Part shown: one piece after another, positions 1 through 5,663 of the stretch
Layout: each line of letters starts with the position of its first letter
How positions within the stretch are numbered: position 1 is the first letter of the stretch
NCBI GenBank assembly: GCA_028868455.1
Contig: JAGWUK010000229.1
Location: forward strand, 1-5,663
DNA length: 5,663 nt
Direction: 5' to 3'
From: Burkholderiales bacterium
GTDB lineage: Bacteria > Pseudomonadota > Gammaproteobacteria > Burkholderiales > Burkholderiaceae_D
Position numbers and translations under genes: made by a program
Notes under the pieces: generated by a model
Told to the model about the DNA's origin: nothing
Database searches by the model: none
The model's input: the letters and a program-made list of their open reading frames with translations, nothing else

Positions 1-813
1 ACCTGGCAAATCCTCCGCCAGCGTATGTTGTGGCGCACCGATAGCGGCGCGCAGTTTGCTGATATCAATGACAGGAAAAACGATTTCCGGTGCATCGCTT
101 TCAAAATGACAAGGTACGCCGCGGCTTTCCAGAAAGGCTGCGATTTCTGCGTTGGACACGTTTTTGCCGTTCGCCAGATTATAGATATCAGTTTGCCCCT
201 GACTGGCAATCAATGGCAGCGCCCTGACCACGTCCTGTACGGCGATATAGTCTTTTTGCGAGCCGGGGGCACTGCGAAACCGCACACTGTGATCTCTGCC
301 GACCGTCGCCAGCACATCCGCCAGAAAAGTCTGCTCCGGCATATCTTTGCCATACACATTGGAGAGCCTGACCACACGCACCGGGCGCCGGCTGCTGAGG
401 CAAAGACTCTCGCCCATGAGCTTGGAAAGATTGTACAAATCCTCCGGTTCACCGGGGCACACCAACAGGCGTGCGTCTTCGCTGGTAGACTGCGCGCCGG
501 CATAGACACGCGTGCTGGACAAATAAGTTAATGAAGCAAAGGTACTGCGCTGCAAAATGCGCGAGAGCAAATGCACATGCGCATCAACCGTATCATAGGG
601 ACGCTGACGGAAATTTGCAGTCAAGCCAGCGCAATAGAAAACATGACCAAGATCTTCTTGCGTCAGACGCGGATCGCCACGTTCGGCAACATGACACGAC
701 CAGCCGATTTGCATCAGGCGGATTTGCAAATGCCTGCCGATGAATCCATGCCCGCCGATCAGCGTCGCGTGCGGCAAATGCGGTGCATGCAGAACAGTCA
801 AGGGCTCGCTCAT
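1..813 (-). CDS. Extended SDR, NAD(P)-dependent epimerase/dehydratase/4-ketoreductase (3' end missing)
   Basis: The frame is open for 271 codons from an ATG at 813 to the left window edge with no stop, so the C-terminus is missing. The N-terminal Rossmann glycine motif GGHGFIG (residues 20-26) binds NAD(P). The strand-end motif YCAG (60-63) takes the place of the usual HLAG. The extended-SDR active site is visible as SST (99-101) and YNLSK (Tyr127, Lys131). A later KDYIAVQDVV stretch and a YNLAN motif fit the sugar-nucleotide epimerase/dehydratase family. The start codon overlaps the acetyltransferase stop as ATGA, with an AGGA 8 bases upstream. Only about 37 residues separate the glycine motif from YCAG, against about 64 in the neighbouring dehydratase, so the second beta-alpha unit is short. 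By position it is the best candidate for the 4-ketoreductase that finishes the CDP-sugar pathway. A C4 epimerase is the alternative. Family confident, exact reaction inferred. Confidence 0.9.
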   Translation of the reverse strand, partial: MSEPLTVLHAPHLPHATLIGGHGFIGRHLQIRLMQIGWSCHVAERGDPRLTQEDLGHVFYCAGLTANFRQRPYDTVDAHVHLLSRILQRSTFASLTYLSSTRVYAGAQSTSEDARLLVCPGEPEDLYNLSKLMGESLCLSSRRPVRVVRLSNVYGKDMPEQTFLADVLATVGRDHSVRFRSAPGSQKDYIAVQDVVRALPLIASQGQTDIYNLANGKNVSNAEIAAFLESRGVPCHFESDAPEIVFPVIDISKLRAAIGAPQHTLAEDLPG

Positions 814-1298
814 TCTCTTCGTCCTATCTGTCGCAAAGGATTACCTGCATTGACAGAATACGCGGCGACTTCGCGGCGTACGATGGAACCTGCGGCAACC
901 ACGCACCCCTGGCGCAAAATCGCCCCATCCAGTATCACGCAATTGGCGCCGATCCAGACGTCGTCCTCGATCACGATTCCCCCTTTTCCCGGCGCAAAGC
1001 CTTGCTGATTGATGCGGCGATGGCGGTCTTTAAATTCATGGTTGACCGGCGCGAAGGTGCAATTAGCGGCGATGGCTACGTCATTGCCTATGCGTATGCC
1101 GTTGCCGGTGTAGAGAACGCAACCGGAATTGATGGTGGTGCGCTCACCGATCACCACGTCACCACTTCCTCCGGCTGGCTTGAATTTAACAAAACTGTCG
1201 ACACTGGAGAAGGCGCCGATCACGATGCGTGTGCCACGCACCGAGTCTTCGATATCGGCCCATTTTGAGATACGTGCATCAGGATGAATATCAATCAT
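810..1298 (-). CDS. Left-handed beta-helix (hexapeptide) O-/N-acetyltransferase
   Basis: This 162-residue protein is a LbH acyltransferase of the WbbJ/colanic-acid acetyltransferase type. Hexapeptide repeats of the [LIV]-G-x-x-x pattern run through the chain, for example VVIGERTTI, IRIGNDVAI, IVIEDDVWIGANCVIL and CVVAAGSIV. The loop residues APVNHEF (His87) supply the probable catalytic histidine, and the C-terminal AGNP motif (151-154) is the usual family ending. Such enzymes move acetyl from acetyl-CoA to a sugar hydroxyl or amine in the cytoplasm. The start at 1298 is chosen because a near-perfect ribosome site sits just upstream and the protein then begins like its family. Longer in-frame starts would run back into the methyltransferase gene. 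It lies 13 bases after the methyltransferase stop and overlaps the next gene as ATGA. Since no aminotransferase is in the window, O-acetylation of the branched sugar is more likely than N-acetylation; this is inference. Confidence 0.9.
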   Translation of the reverse strand: MIDIHPDARISKWADIEDSVRGTRIVIGAFSSVDSFVKFKPAGGSGDVVIGERTTINSGCVLYTGNGIRIGNDVAIAANCTFAPVNHEFKDRHRRINQQGFAPGKGGIVIEDDVWIGANCVILDGAILRQGCVVAAGSIVRREVAAYSVNAGNPLRQIGRRE

Positions 1299-1302
1299 GA
1301 TG

Positions 1303-1310
1303 TCACCTCT
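1303..1310 (-). promoter_or_regulatory. Ribosome binding site of the acetyltransferase gene
   Basis: On the minus strand AGAGGTGA lies 4 bases before the ATG at 1298 and is complementary to the 16S anti-Shine-Dalgarno end over seven bases (GAGGTGA). It decides between the 1298 start and the longer frame opening at 1355, which would overlap the methyltransferase gene by more than 40 bases. Confidence 0.8.
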
Positions 1311-1311
1311 T

Positions 1312-2538
1312 TCAAAGTAGCTGTAACTGCGGGATGGCGACGACAAAGCGTGCATGCCATGCTTGTGTCTGCACCAGATCGGCCATGATTTCAGTCTGTA
1401 AATTCCAAGGCAAAATCAAAATCCGGTCCGGTTTATCGTCCAGCAAATGCGCCAGATCGACAATCGGGATGCGGCTCCCCGGTAAAAATTTTCCCTGCTT
1501 ATGGGGATTAATATCGACCACATACGGTAATAAATCAGGTCGTACGCCAGAAAAATTCAGCAAGGTGTTGCCCTTTGCCGCCGCGCCGTAGGCCGCCACA
1601 CGCAGACCGTCGCGCTTGCACTGCAACAGGAATTCCAGCAAGGAAAATTTCGCCTGCTCGGCGTTGGCCTGCACGTCTTGATAAAAGTGCAGCGTGTGCA
1701 TGCCCGCTGCACGCTCTTTTTCCAGCATCTGAGCAACGCTGTCGCACACGGAACGTGCCTGCACATCGCTGCGCTGCGCCAGTACGCGCAGGCTGCCGCC
1801 GTGGGTTGGCCATTCCTGTACGTCAAACACCTGCAATCCGTTACGCGCAAAAATCAGCTTGACGGCATGCAAAGACAGATACGAATAATGCTCGTGATAG
1901 GCGGTGTCGAACTGGTTTTGCTGCACCATATTCAGCAGGTGCGGAAATTCAAAACTGGCGACGCCATGCGGCTTCAGGATATTGGCAAAACCTGCGACAA
2001 AATCATTGATGTCCGGCACATGCGCCAGCACATTATTGGCGACAGCCAGATCGACCATCTGGTCTTGCAACGCCAGTTCTTGCGCCAGCGCGACGCCGAA
2101 AAACCGCTCCACAATAGGAATACCTTTGGCGCGCGCGGCATTGGCAGTACTGGTGGTCGGCTCCACGCCGTAACATGGAATGCCGGCAGCTTTCACGTAT
2201 TGCAGCAGATAGCCGTCATTGGCCGCCACCTCCAGCACGCGACTGCTGGCATCAAGACCGAGCACATCGCCCATGGTGGCGACGAACAATTCTGCGTGGC
2301 GTAACCAGCTTGATGAGCAAGAGCTGAAATACGCGTATTCGGCATCGAACAGATTTTCGCGGCCGGTAAAATCCAGCGTCTGCACCAGCCAGCAAACGTC
2401 GCACACCATCAGCTTGAGCGGCAGCCAGGTTTCTGCCTGATGCAGCGCTTCTTCACGCAGATAGGCGTTCGATGGCGGCGCGCTTCCCAGATCGAGAAAA
2501 GGCTTGGTCAGTGTATGCCCGCAGTGCCTGCACTTCAT
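1312..2538 (-). CDS. SAM-dependent sugar C-methyltransferase (TylC3/NovU/TcaB9 type)
   Basis: The 408-residue product has the three-part layout of deoxysugar C-methyltransferases. The N-terminal zinc domain shows Cys3-x2-Cys6 and Cys46-x2-Cys49. The central Rossmann methyltransferase domain has the SAM motif LEVAANDGY (102-110) followed by GVEPT (124-128). The C-terminal domain carries GLRVAAYGAAAKGNT (311-325) and VDINPHKQGKFLPG. Residues matching the family active site are His173 in NNVLAHVPD and Tyr214-His-Glu216-His217, the Y-x-E-H signature. In the family the enzyme takes a proton alpha to a C4 ketone of a nucleotide-linked 4-keto-6-deoxyhexose and adds methyl from SAM, at C3 (TylC3, TcaB9) or C5 (NovU). 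The start is firm: AAGGAG lies 7 bases upstream and the ATG overlaps the epimerase stop as ATGA. The neighbours point to a CDP-linked substrate instead of the usual dTDP one. Whether methyl goes to C3 or C5 cannot be read from the sequence. Confidence 0.93.
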   Translation of the reverse strand: MKCRHCGHTLTKPFLDLGSAPPSNAYLREEALHQAETWLPLKLMVCDVCWLVQTLDFTGRENLFDAEYAYFSSCSSSWLRHAELFVATMGDVLGLDASSRVLEVAANDGYLLQYVKAAGIPCYGVEPTTSTANAARAKGIPIVERFFGVALAQELALQDQMVDLAVANNVLAHVPDINDFVAGFANILKPHGVASFEFPHLLNMVQQNQFDTAYHEHYSYLSLHAVKLIFARNGLQVFDVQEWPTHGGSLRVLAQRSDVQARSVCDSVAQMLEKERAAGMHTLHFYQDVQANAEQAKFSLLEFLLQCKRDGLRVAAYGAAAKGNTLLNFSGVRPDLLPYVVDINPHKQGKFLPGSRIPIVDLAHLLDDKPDRILILPWNLQTEIMADLVQTQAWHARFVVAIPQLQLL

Positions 2539-3098
2539 AGTGATACTCCTTGAAAATCGGGACGCAGTCTGACCCAGTTCGTATCCTTGTCCGACATGTC
2601 GGCGATGGGCAAGGGCCAGCTGATCGCGAGCCGCTCATCCAGCGCATGCACGCCCATCTCGCAGGTCGGCGCATAGGGTGCGCTATGACAATACAGCATT
2701 TCTACGTCGTCGCTCAAGGTCTGAAAGCCGTGCGCAAATCCGGCAGGTATCAGATATGAACGCTGATTGTCGGCCGACAGATGTACGGCATGCCATTGTA
2801 AAAATGTGTCTGAGTGCTGACGCAGATCGACAGCGACGTCCCAGACTTCACCGCGCAAACAGGTAATCAGCTTCATCTCGGCATGCGGTGGCAATTGCAG
2901 ATGCAGGCCGCGCACACTGCCACGACGTCGGGTCAGCGTGTGATTGATTTGCGCAATTGCGTGGGTCCAGCCAAATTCGGTCAGTTCGTTGGCGCAAAAC
3001 AGACGTTGCAAATAGCCACGGGCGTCGCTCAGCGGCTTCCTCTGCAATAGGTGCAGACCAGCCAAGGGAACAGGAAGAGAATCAAATCGCTGCGTCAT
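2535..3098 (-). CDS. rfbC: RmlC-family dTDP-4-dehydrorhamnose 3,5-epimerase-like sugar epimerase
   Basis: The 187-residue cupin-fold product has the length of RmlC. Seen in order are QINHTLTRRRGSVRGLHLQ with the catalytic His66, the substrate-binding Lys76 in EMKLITC, PAGFAHGF (118-125), Tyr136 and Tyr142 in LYCHSAPYAP, and SDKD ending at Asp172, which should be the dyad partner of His66. The known reaction epimerises C3 and C5 of a dTDP-4-keto-6-deoxyglucose; some relatives act at one carbon only. With rfbF and rfbG upstream and a C-methyltransferase directly after, the natural substrate here may be CDP-4-keto-6-deoxyglucose, so the symbol describes family only. ATG 3098 is the first ATG in frame after the stop at 3135-3137. 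No clear Shine-Dalgarno precedes it (the leader is A-rich), unlike the other genes of the window. It is the first gene after the 332-base gap. Confidence 0.92.
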   Translation of the reverse strand: MTQRFDSLPVPLAGLHLLQRKPLSDARGYLQRLFCANELTEFGWTHAIAQINHTLTRRRGSVRGLHLQLPPHAEMKLITCLRGEVWDVAVDLRQHSDTFLQWHAVHLSADNQRSYLIPAGFAHGFQTLSDDVEMLYCHSAPYAPTCEMGVHALDERLAISWPLPIADMSDKDTNWVRLRPDFQGVSL

Positions 3099-3133
3099 AT
3101 TGTTTTTGTATGTTGTGAGACTTTTGCAAATGC

Positions 3134-3162
3134 GTTATGGCAAGGCATAGCGACGACGGCAA
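3134..3162 (-). promoter_or_regulatory. Candidate promoter close to the epimerase gene
   Basis: Minus strand: TTGCCG (3162-3157), a 17-base spacer, then CATAAC (3139-3134). Each hexamer matches the sigma-70 consensus at 4 of 6 positions. Transcription would begin near 3127, leaving about 29 bases of leader before the ATG at 3098. Matches this weak arise by chance, so the call rests mainly on position. Confidence 0.28.
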
Positions 3163-3364
3163 GACACATTGTACAAATCGACCGACGAGAAACGCCTATG
3201 CTGCCGGAGCAGTTTTGCGCCAATCCCATGTTGTTCTGTTCGCTGTGGCAGCCATGTTCCAGTGCCGCGTTTTAGTTGCACGCTTGTCGGAACTTTCGCG
3301 CCAGAACCATATACTCCCCTAAAATTCAAAAAAAATCAGCCTATTACGCACTTTTTATCTTGGC

Positions 3365-3393
3365 ATCATAAAAATACTACCCTACAGTATCAC
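3365..3393 (-). promoter_or_regulatory. Candidate promoter in the AT-rich half of the gap
   Basis: Minus strand: GTGATA (3393-3388, 4 of 6 matches to TTGACA), a 17-base spacer, then TATGAT (3370-3365, 5 of 6 matches to TATAAT). It sits in the AT-rich segment just after rfbG. If used, it would give a leader of about 260 bases in front of the epimerase gene. Confidence 0.3.
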
Positions 3394-3430
3394 CATAGCA
3401 GACGTGTTAAATACGTCATGTCCGATGAAT

Positions 3431-4516
3431 TCAGTACGGGGCGTTCAGGTAAGCCTGCAGATCACGTTCGCACAAATCCGTCGCCAACTGCCCGGCTTCG
3501 AAATCGCGATACCACTGCATGGTACGAGCGACCGATCGCTGCAAATTCCAGCGCGGCCGGATTCCCAACTCACTGCGCGCCTTGCTGGCATCCAGCGCCA
3601 GCAGACCTGCCTCATGCGGCCCGCTGATCTGCGCTGCATAGGCAACATCGCCACGACCATACGCCTGCCGCGCCATTTCCACCACGTCGCGCACGCTGGC
3701 GGCATCGTCAGGACCAAAGTTCCACGCCTCACCCAAACCCGGAAAGTGATACGCCTGCTGCGCCAGATACAAATACGCAAACAAGGGCTCCAGCACATGC
3801 TGCCACGGACGCATCGCGTCGGGCCTGCGTATCTGCAACTTCGCCCCGCTCTGCCATGCACGCACGGCATCTGGCAATAAACGGTCTTCCGACCAGTCTC
3901 CGCCACCAATCACGTTGCCAGCCCTGGCCACCGCGACAGTCACACCTTGCGCCGCCAGAAATGAGGCGCGATAACTGCTGATCACCAATTCTGCCGCCGC
4001 CTTGCTGGCGCTATAGGGATCGACACCGCCCAATTCTGCCGTCTCAGGATACGGAGTCAGCCTTTCCAGATTTTTATACACTTTGTCGGTGGTCACCATC
4101 AGCGCCACCCGCACACCGGGCACACCACGTAACGCGTCCAACACATGTGCCGTGCCCATCACATTGCTTGCCAATGTCGCCACCGGATCGCGATAACTGG
4201 CGCGCACCAACGCCTGCGCAGCCAGATGCAGAACAATTTCAGGCTGACACGCATGCACGGCGCCTTTCACGACGGCCAGATCGCGGATGTCACCGAAGCG
4301 GCTTTGCACCAGCGTTTCGACTTTTAACGCCCCGAACAAATGCGGCGACGTCTCGGGCGGCAAAGCCAATCCCGTGACTTGCGCGCCCATCTTGTTCAAG
4401 CAGAATGCCAGCCACGCGCCTTTGAAGCCCGTATGCCCGGTCAGCAGCACCCGGCGTCCGCGCCAGAAAGCCGGATCAGGCGTCACAAAACTGCCTGGGC
4501 TTACCATGCGCGCCAT
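3431..4516 (-). CDS. rfbG: CDP-glucose 4,6-dehydratase
   Basis: This extended SDR (361 residues from the chosen start) converts CDP-D-glucose to CDP-4-keto-6-deoxy-D-glucose using tightly bound NAD. The nucleotide motif GHTGFKG (27-33) is the form typical of CDP-glucose dehydratases. HLAAQ (97-101), TTDK (Thr143, Asp144, Lys145) and YSASK (Tyr168, Lys172) form the active site; the 24-residue spacing of Asp144 and Tyr168 equals that of the Yersinia enzyme. [11 protein letters not shown] (198-208), RPWQHVLEP (236-244) and WNFGP (265-269) are further family signatures. ATG 4516 is preferred because GGGGAAGG lies 4 bases upstream. GTG 4537 would add seven residues, and ATG 4507 would remove three; all three overlap the end of rfbF, so translation is probably coupled. 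Also called ddhB. Function is confident. Confidence 0.95.
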   Translation of the reverse strand: MARMVSPGSFVTPDPAFWRGRRVLLTGHTGFKGAWLAFCLNKMGAQVTGLALPPETSPHLFGALKVETLVQSRFGDIRDLAVVKGAVHACQPEIVLHLAAQALVRASYRDPVATLASNVMGTAHVLDALRGVPGVRVALMVTTDKVYKNLERLTPYPETAELGGVDPYSASKAAAELVISSYRASFLAAQGVTVAVARAGNVIGGGDWSEDRLLPDAVRAWQSGAKLQIRRPDAMRPWQHVLEPLFAYLYLAQQAYHFPGLGEAWNFGPDDAASVRDVVEMARQAYGRGDVAYAAQISGPHEAGLLALDASKARSELGIRPRWNLQRSVARTMQWYRDFEAGQLATDLCERDLQAYLNAPY

Positions 4517-5271
4517 GGTGCCTTCCCCGACTGCCACAATTCTTCCAGCAGATTTTTTTCGCGCAAGGTATCCATAGGCTGCCAGAATCCAGCGTGCTCA
4601 AACGCCATCAACTGCTGCGACTGCGCCAAGGCCGTCAGCGGCGCGGCTTCCCAGCTGGTGTCGTCGTCGGCGATATAGTCCAGCACTTCGGGCGATAAGA
4701 CAAAATAACCACCGTTAATCCAGCCGCCGTCACCGCGCGGTTTTTCGATAAAACCGGCAACCTGATCGCCATCGCGTTCCAGCGCGCCGTAACGCCCCGG
4801 TGGCAAGACGGCGGTAACCGTTGCCAACTTGCCGTGTTGTCGATGAAAAGCAATGGAGGCGGCGATATCCAGATCTGAAACGCCATCGCCATATGTAAAG
4901 CAAAACGCCTCGTCGTCCTGCACATAGCGCGCTACGCGTTTGAGCCGCCCGCCAGTCATGGTGTCTTCACCGGTGTCGACCAGCGTCACTTTCCAGGGCT
5001 CAGCATGACGCTCATGCACTTCCATAGAATTATTTTGCAGGTCAAACGTCACGTCCGACATATGCAAAAAATAGTTGGCGAAATATTCCTTGATCAGATA
5101 GCCCTTGTATCCGCAACAAATCACGAATTCATTCACGCCATGCGCGGAGTAACTTTTCATGATGTGCCACAAAATCGGGTGGCCGCCGATCTCTATCATC
5201 GGCTTGGGCTTTAAGTGTGTTTCTTCTGAAATCCGCGTTCCCAATCCGCCTGCCAATATCACTGCCTTCAT
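4501..5271 (-). CDS. rfbF: Glucose-1-phosphate cytidylyltransferase
   Basis: The 256-residue product makes CDP-glucose and pyrophosphate from CTP and glucose-1-phosphate, the first step towards CDP-linked deoxyhexoses. The nucleotidyltransferase signature GGLGTRI (8-14) leads into the conserved HLKPKPM (19-25). TYGDGVSD (126-133) provides the metal-binding aspartates, and FIEKP (174-178), WINGGYFV (184-191) and FWQPMDT (229-235) are specific to RfbF/DdhA and help separate it from RmlA and GalU. Length matches the family (about 257). The start has GAGGAG 8 bases upstream and overlaps the upstream glycosyltransferase stop as ATGA. The stop lies inside the start region of rfbG, with 16 bases shared from the chosen rfbG start, which implies translational coupling of the two enzymes. 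Also called ddhA. Confidence 0.96.
   Translation of the reverse strand: MKAVILAGGLGTRISEETHLKPKPMIEIGGHPILWHIMKSYSAHGVNEFVICCGYKGYLIKEYFANYFLHMSDVTFDLQNNSMEVHERHAEPWKVTLVDTGEDTMTGGRLKRVARYVQDDEAFCFTYGDGVSDLDIAASIAFHRQHGKLATVTAVLPPGRYGALERDGDQVAGFIEKPRGDGGWINGGYFVLSPEVLDYIADDDTSWEAAPLTALAQSQQLMAFEHAGFWQPMDTLREKNLLEELWQSGKAPWRAW
4521..4528 (-). promoter_or_regulatory. Ribosome binding site deciding the rfbG start
   Basis: Minus-strand GGGGAAGG lies inside the end of rfbF, 4 bases before ATG 4516 and 13 bases before ATG 4507. Its spacing favours the 4516 start. It is an imperfect Shine-Dalgarno, so the start remains open to revision by a few codons. Confidence 0.5.
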
Positions 5272-5663
5272 GTTGATGGCTCCTCACAATAGTGCTGCCA
5301 CATCAGGTGATAAGCTTTTTCCACCGAGAGCGCAAAGGCAGGCTCATCCATCAGCGCCGACGCTTCCATCTCTTGTCGCAAAGTTTTGCGCATCTGCACC
5401 AGTGCATCAATGTCATGCGCCAGTATCAACGCCTTTTGCGCATATTCTTCTTCGGTGCTGGCGATCCACTCTGTGCGTCCCATACCGGTCAATACGCTGG
5501 CACCAATCCGCCCGACTGAAGGTCTATCCATCAGCGTGACAAACGGGATACCCATGTACAGAGTTTCCAGCAAGGTCGTGCCTGAATTGTGCGGGAAGCA
5601 GTCCAGCCCGATATCGACATGCTTGAGCACCTCCCACGATGGCGTGCTAAATCCGATATCCAG
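5268..5663 (-). CDS. GT41/OGT-like (SPINDLY-type) glycosyltransferase, C-terminal part only
   Basis: An open frame runs from the right window edge to a TGA at 5268-5270, giving 131 residues of a longer protein; the true start lies outside the window. The stretch [16 protein letters not shown] (15-30 of the visible part) followed by [14 protein letters not shown], then [14 protein letters not shown], is the end of the catalytic domain of O-linked GlcNAc transferase-like enzymes. The N-P-x-G-T-T segment and the R-I-G-A-S-V-L helix are normally part of the nucleotide-sugar site. The tail [11 protein letters not shown] is also usual for this family. Bacterial members often carry TPR repeats upstream and glycosylate proteins such as flagellin or adhesins. 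Whether TPRs are present cannot be seen here. It overlaps rfbF as ATGA, so it belongs to the same transcription unit. A methionine drawn at 5630 would be an internal GTG. Confidence 0.85.
   Translation of the reverse strand: MDIGFSTPSWEVLKHVDIGLDCFPHNSGTTLLETLYMGIPFVTLMDRPSVGRIGASVLTGMGRTEWIASTEEEYAQKALILAHDIDALVQMRKTLRQEMEASALMDEPAFALSVEKAYHLMWQHYCEEPST

Larger units (their letters stand above)
3099..3430. other. Non-coding gap between rfbG and the epimerase operon
   Basis: This is the only long stretch without a gene. The 120 bases from 3301 to 3420 contain 43 G or C by hand count (about 36%), lower than the surrounding genes, whereas the part nearer the epimerase is near 50-58%. Small open frames on both strands here have no recognisable product. 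I see no GC-rich hairpin followed by a T-run in the direction of transcription: the seven-T run near 3330-3338 (minus strand) lacks a stem. The gap therefore most likely holds a promoter and 5' leader for the left block, and read-through from rfbG remains possible. Confidence 0.6.

Noticed and set aside
25..531. Plus-strand open frame of 168 codons
   Set aside because: It lies wholly opposite the SDR gene, whose minus-strand frame carries clear glycine and Tyr-Lys motifs; the plus-strand product shows no recognisable domain.
1299..1355. N-terminal extension of the acetyltransferase to 1355
   Set aside because: It would run over 40 bases into the methyltransferase gene, and the strong ribosome site at 1303-1310 points to ATG 1298.
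1678..2304. Plus-strand open frame of 208 codons
   Set aside because: It is antisense to the C-methyltransferase gene, with no family motif and no operon context.
3135..3329. 64-codon minus-strand frame in the gap
   Set aside because: It needs a TTG start, has no good ribosome site and no recognisable product.
3328..3340. T-run as a rho-independent terminator after rfbG
   Set aside because: The bases before it on the minus strand do not form a GC-rich stem.
3376..3387. GTAGGGTAG on the minus strand as an ops/JUMPstart element (RfaH)
   Set aside because: It does not match the GGCGGTAGC core, and no JUMPstart context surrounds it.
1..5663. Insertion sequences, CRISPR arrays, tRNA or rRNA genes
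   Set aside because: I saw no transposase-like frame, no regularly spaced repeats and no tRNA-like or rRNA sequence on either strand.

Overview
The window is a stretch of a bacterial surface-sugar or glycosylation locus. All seven genes I can support read on the minus strand, so the gene order below runs from the right edge to the left edge. Gram-negative Proteobacteria are suggested by the Shine-Dalgarno-led, tightly overlapping genes, the moderate GC content and the nucleotide-sugar gene types. The protein style would suit a betaproteobacterium such as an Oxalobacteraceae member, but that assignment is a low-confidence impression.

Right block (5663 to 3431, minus): the C-terminal end of an O-GlcNAc-transferase-type (GT41/SPINDLY-like) glycosyltransferase, then glucose-1-phosphate cytidylyltransferase (rfbF/ddhA), then CDP-glucose 4,6-dehydratase (rfbG/ddhB). 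These genes overlap by a few bases and look like one operon. The two enzymes convert glucose-1-phosphate to CDP-4-keto-6-deoxy-D-glucose.

Middle (3430 to 3099): a 332-base non-coding gap, the only sizeable one in the window. Its rfbG-proximal 120 bases are AT-rich (about 36% GC by hand count). It holds two weak promoter candidates for the left block, and I see no convincing terminator in it.

Left block (3098 to 1, minus): an RmlC-type sugar 3,5-epimerase, a TylC3/NovU-type sugar C-methyltransferase, a left-handed beta-helix acetyltransferase, and an extended short-chain dehydrogenase/reductase that runs off the left edge. Junctions are ATGA, 13 bases, and ATGA, so this is a second compact operon or a continuation of the first.

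Taken together, the genes suggest a CDP-linked branched 6-deoxyhexose pathway: CDP-glucose, 4-keto-6-deoxy intermediate, epimerisation, C-methylation next to the ketone, 4-ketoreduction, and perhaps O-acetylation. No ddhC/rfbH gene (C3 deoxygenation, used for CDP-3,6-dideoxyhexoses) lies beside rfbG. A natural precedent for the product type is CDP-vinelose, a 3-C-methyl-6-deoxy-L-talose derivative of Azotobacter vinelandii. The exact product, and whether it goes to a polysaccharide or to a protein via the GT41-like enzyme, are inference.
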